Below, piece by piece: positions 63,247 through 64,000 of a stretch of DNA of 64,000 nt. The position numbers and the translations under genes were made by a program. The DNA comes from Burkholderiales bacterium. Its GTDB lineage: Bacteria > Pseudomonadota > Gammaproteobacteria > Burkholderiales > SG8-41. Within the stretch, counting starts at the first letter, position 1, and every line of letters begins with the position of its first letter. The DNA lies in the NCBI GenBank assembly GCA_019634975.1, contig JAHCAI010000010.1:64277-128276 (forward strand), read 5' to 3'. Below the pieces are notes generated by a model, which searched no databases, had not been told where the DNA came from, and worked only from the letters and a program-made list of their open reading frames with translations.

Positions 63247-63360
63247 ATGACCGGCCGGATCCCGCTCGCACTGCTGCAGGCCCTCGCCTGTGCAGTCGGC
63301 GGGCGTGCCGCGGGAACATCGACTGAAGCCGACAACCACATTACTGATACGGAGAACTGA
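63247..63360 (+). CDS. Possible short ORF between rubrerythrin and rubredoxin
   Basis: A 37-codon frame from ATG 63247, 2 bp after the rubrerythrin stop, to a stop 2 bp before the rubredoxin ATG. Its product would begin [19 protein letters not shown], a weakly hydrophobic segment. It has no ribosome-binding site of its own and no recognised family. It may merely be spacer containing the GGAG site of the rubredoxin gene. Confidence 0.2.
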   Translation: MTGRIPLALLQALACAVGGRAAGTSTEADNHITDTEN

Positions 63361-63362
63361 AC

Positions 63363-63545
63363 ATGGCAACCGAAATGCGCAAATGGGAATGCATCGTCTG
63401 CGGTTACGTCTACGACGAAGCCGAGGGCGATCCGGAGCACGGCATCAAGGCCGGCACCCGCTGGGAAGACATCCCGGAGGACTGGACCTGCCCGGAGTGC
63501 GGCATCGCCAAGGCCGACTTCGAGATGGTGCTGAAGGCCGCTTAA
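63363..63545 (+). CDS. Rubredoxin
   Basis: A 60-residue one-iron electron carrier. The four cysteines are C10 and C13 ([14 protein letters not shown]) and C43 and C46 (CPECGIAK), the exact CxxCG...CPxCG pattern. [18 protein letters not shown] is the classical loop. A GGAG site lies 8 bases upstream of the ATG. It likely feeds electrons to the rubrerythrin encoded just upstream. Confidence 0.97.
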   Translation: MATEMRKWECIVCGYVYDEAEGDPEHGIKAGTRWEDIPEDWTCPECGIAKADFEMVLKAA

Positions 63546-63560
63546 GCCTCAGGCGAACAC

Positions 63561-63584
63561 CCCGTCCCGCCGGCGCGGGACGGG
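63561..63584. terminator. GC hairpin after the rubredoxin gene
   Basis: A perfect 10-bp stem (63561-63570 with 63575-63584) and a 4-base loop. No T-run follows, so it may act as an RNA stabiliser or partial terminator before the dps gene. Confidence 0.6.
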
Positions 63585-63624
63585 CGCAGGACCCGAACCA
63601 CCGTACACGCTGAAAGGAGCTGAC

Positions 63625-64000
63625 ATGACCAAGACCCCGAAAATCGACATCGGCATCAAGGACCGCGACCGCAAGGCCATCGCCGACGGCCTGTCGCGGC
63701 TGCTCGCAGACACCTACACGCTGTACCTGAAGACCCACAACTTCCACTGGAACGTCACCGGCCCGATGTTCCAGACCCTGCACCTGATGTTCGAGACCCA
63801 GTACAACGAGCTGGCGCTCGCCGTGGACCAGATCGCCGAGCGCATCCGCGCGCTGGGCTATCCGGCGCCGGGCACCTACGCCGACTACGTGAAGCTGTCC
63901 TCGATCAAGGAAACGGCGGGCGTGCCGAAGGCCGAGAAAATGATCGCGCTGCTGGTCGAAGGCCAGGAAGCCGTCGCCCGCACCGCGCGCTCGGTGTTCC
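63625..64000 (+). CDS. dps: Dps/ferritin-like DNA-protecting protein (3' end missing)
   Basis: The first 125 codons of a Dps protein, cut by the window end. ATG 63625 is preceded by AAAGGAG. The ferroxidase segment is seen as [13 protein letters not shown] and [14 protein letters not shown] ([19 protein letters not shown]), and the N terminus is Lys-rich ([17 protein letters not shown]). Dps cages oxidise iron with peroxide and protect DNA. It belongs to the OxyR neighbourhood and, like other dps genes, is expected to be OxyR-dependent. Confidence 0.93.
   Translation, partial: MTKTPKIDIGIKDRDRKAIADGLSRLLADTYTLYLKTHNFHWNVTGPMFQTLHLMFETQYNELALAVDQIAERIRALGYPAPGTYADYVKLSSIKETAGVPKAEKMIALLVEGQEAVARTARSVF

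Overview
The window looks like a chromosomal piece of a G+C-rich betaproteobacterium, most likely Burkholderiales or a close relative. The main reasons are seven separate Bug/TctC-type periplasmic binding proteins, a TamA/TamB pair, TypA, an RhlE-type helicase, many LysR/GntR/LuxR regulators with divergent targets, and the overall codon bias. I see no tRNA, rRNA, CRISPR array, phage genes or complete insertion sequence.

Layout. 1-2.5 kb: the end of an AstE/AspA-type hydrolase and two DppB/DppC-type ABC permeases. 2.6-9.5 kb: a leftward operon bounded by a recognisable promoter (9472-9500) and a terminator (2630-2654). It encodes a SRPBCC protein, the three subunits of a molybdenum hydroxylase, a UbiD-family decarboxylase and a Bug receptor, and is interrupted by a long inverted-repeat element. 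9.5-11.9 kb: a separately terminated Bug gene and rhlE. 12.4-21.0 kb: housekeeping genes typA, a DMT exporter, a truncated haemoglobin, tamA and tamB. 21.1-25.7 kb: a Bug receptor overlapping malonyl-CoA decarboxylase, a class-V-aminotransferase-like protein without the catalytic lysine, and a divergent LysR regulator. 25.8-26.1 kb: a 293-bp MITE-like element made of nested hairpins.

26.1-35.6 kb: a leftward eight-gene cluster divergent from a GntR regulator. It holds two Bug receptors, an isocitrate/tartrate-type dehydrogenase, a uronate-dehydrogenase-like epimerase, a 3-hydroxyisobutyrate-dehydrogenase-family reductase, an Ldh-family oxidoreductase, an IlvD/Edd sugar-acid dehydratase and a SET methyltransferase. 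It reads as a sugar-acid catabolic operon. 35.6-40.6 kb: an enoyl-CoA hydratase and a class II ribonucleotide reductase carrying a 379-residue intein with a LAGLIDADG endonuclease.

40.6-54.0 kb: a two-partner-secretion-type locus with a filamentous-haemagglutinin-like exoprotein, a giant FecR/coiled-coil protein, a Phd/PIN toxin-antitoxin pair, the FhaC/ShlB-type transporter, an RDD/ankyrin membrane protein and a divergent LuxR regulator. This is the most unusual region. 54.0-61.5 kb: a FadL-family porin, then RraA-sulfatase-Bug-sulfatase on the plus strand and a further Bug gene on the minus strand. 61.7-64 kb: an oxidative-stress group of OxyR, a candidate OxyR site, rubrerythrin, rubredoxin and a Dps protein cut by the window end.

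Genes were assigned by reading motifs and neighbourhoods only. Substrates of the Bug receptors, of the molybdenum hydroxylase/UbiD pair, of the sulfatases and of the secretion locus are inferences.
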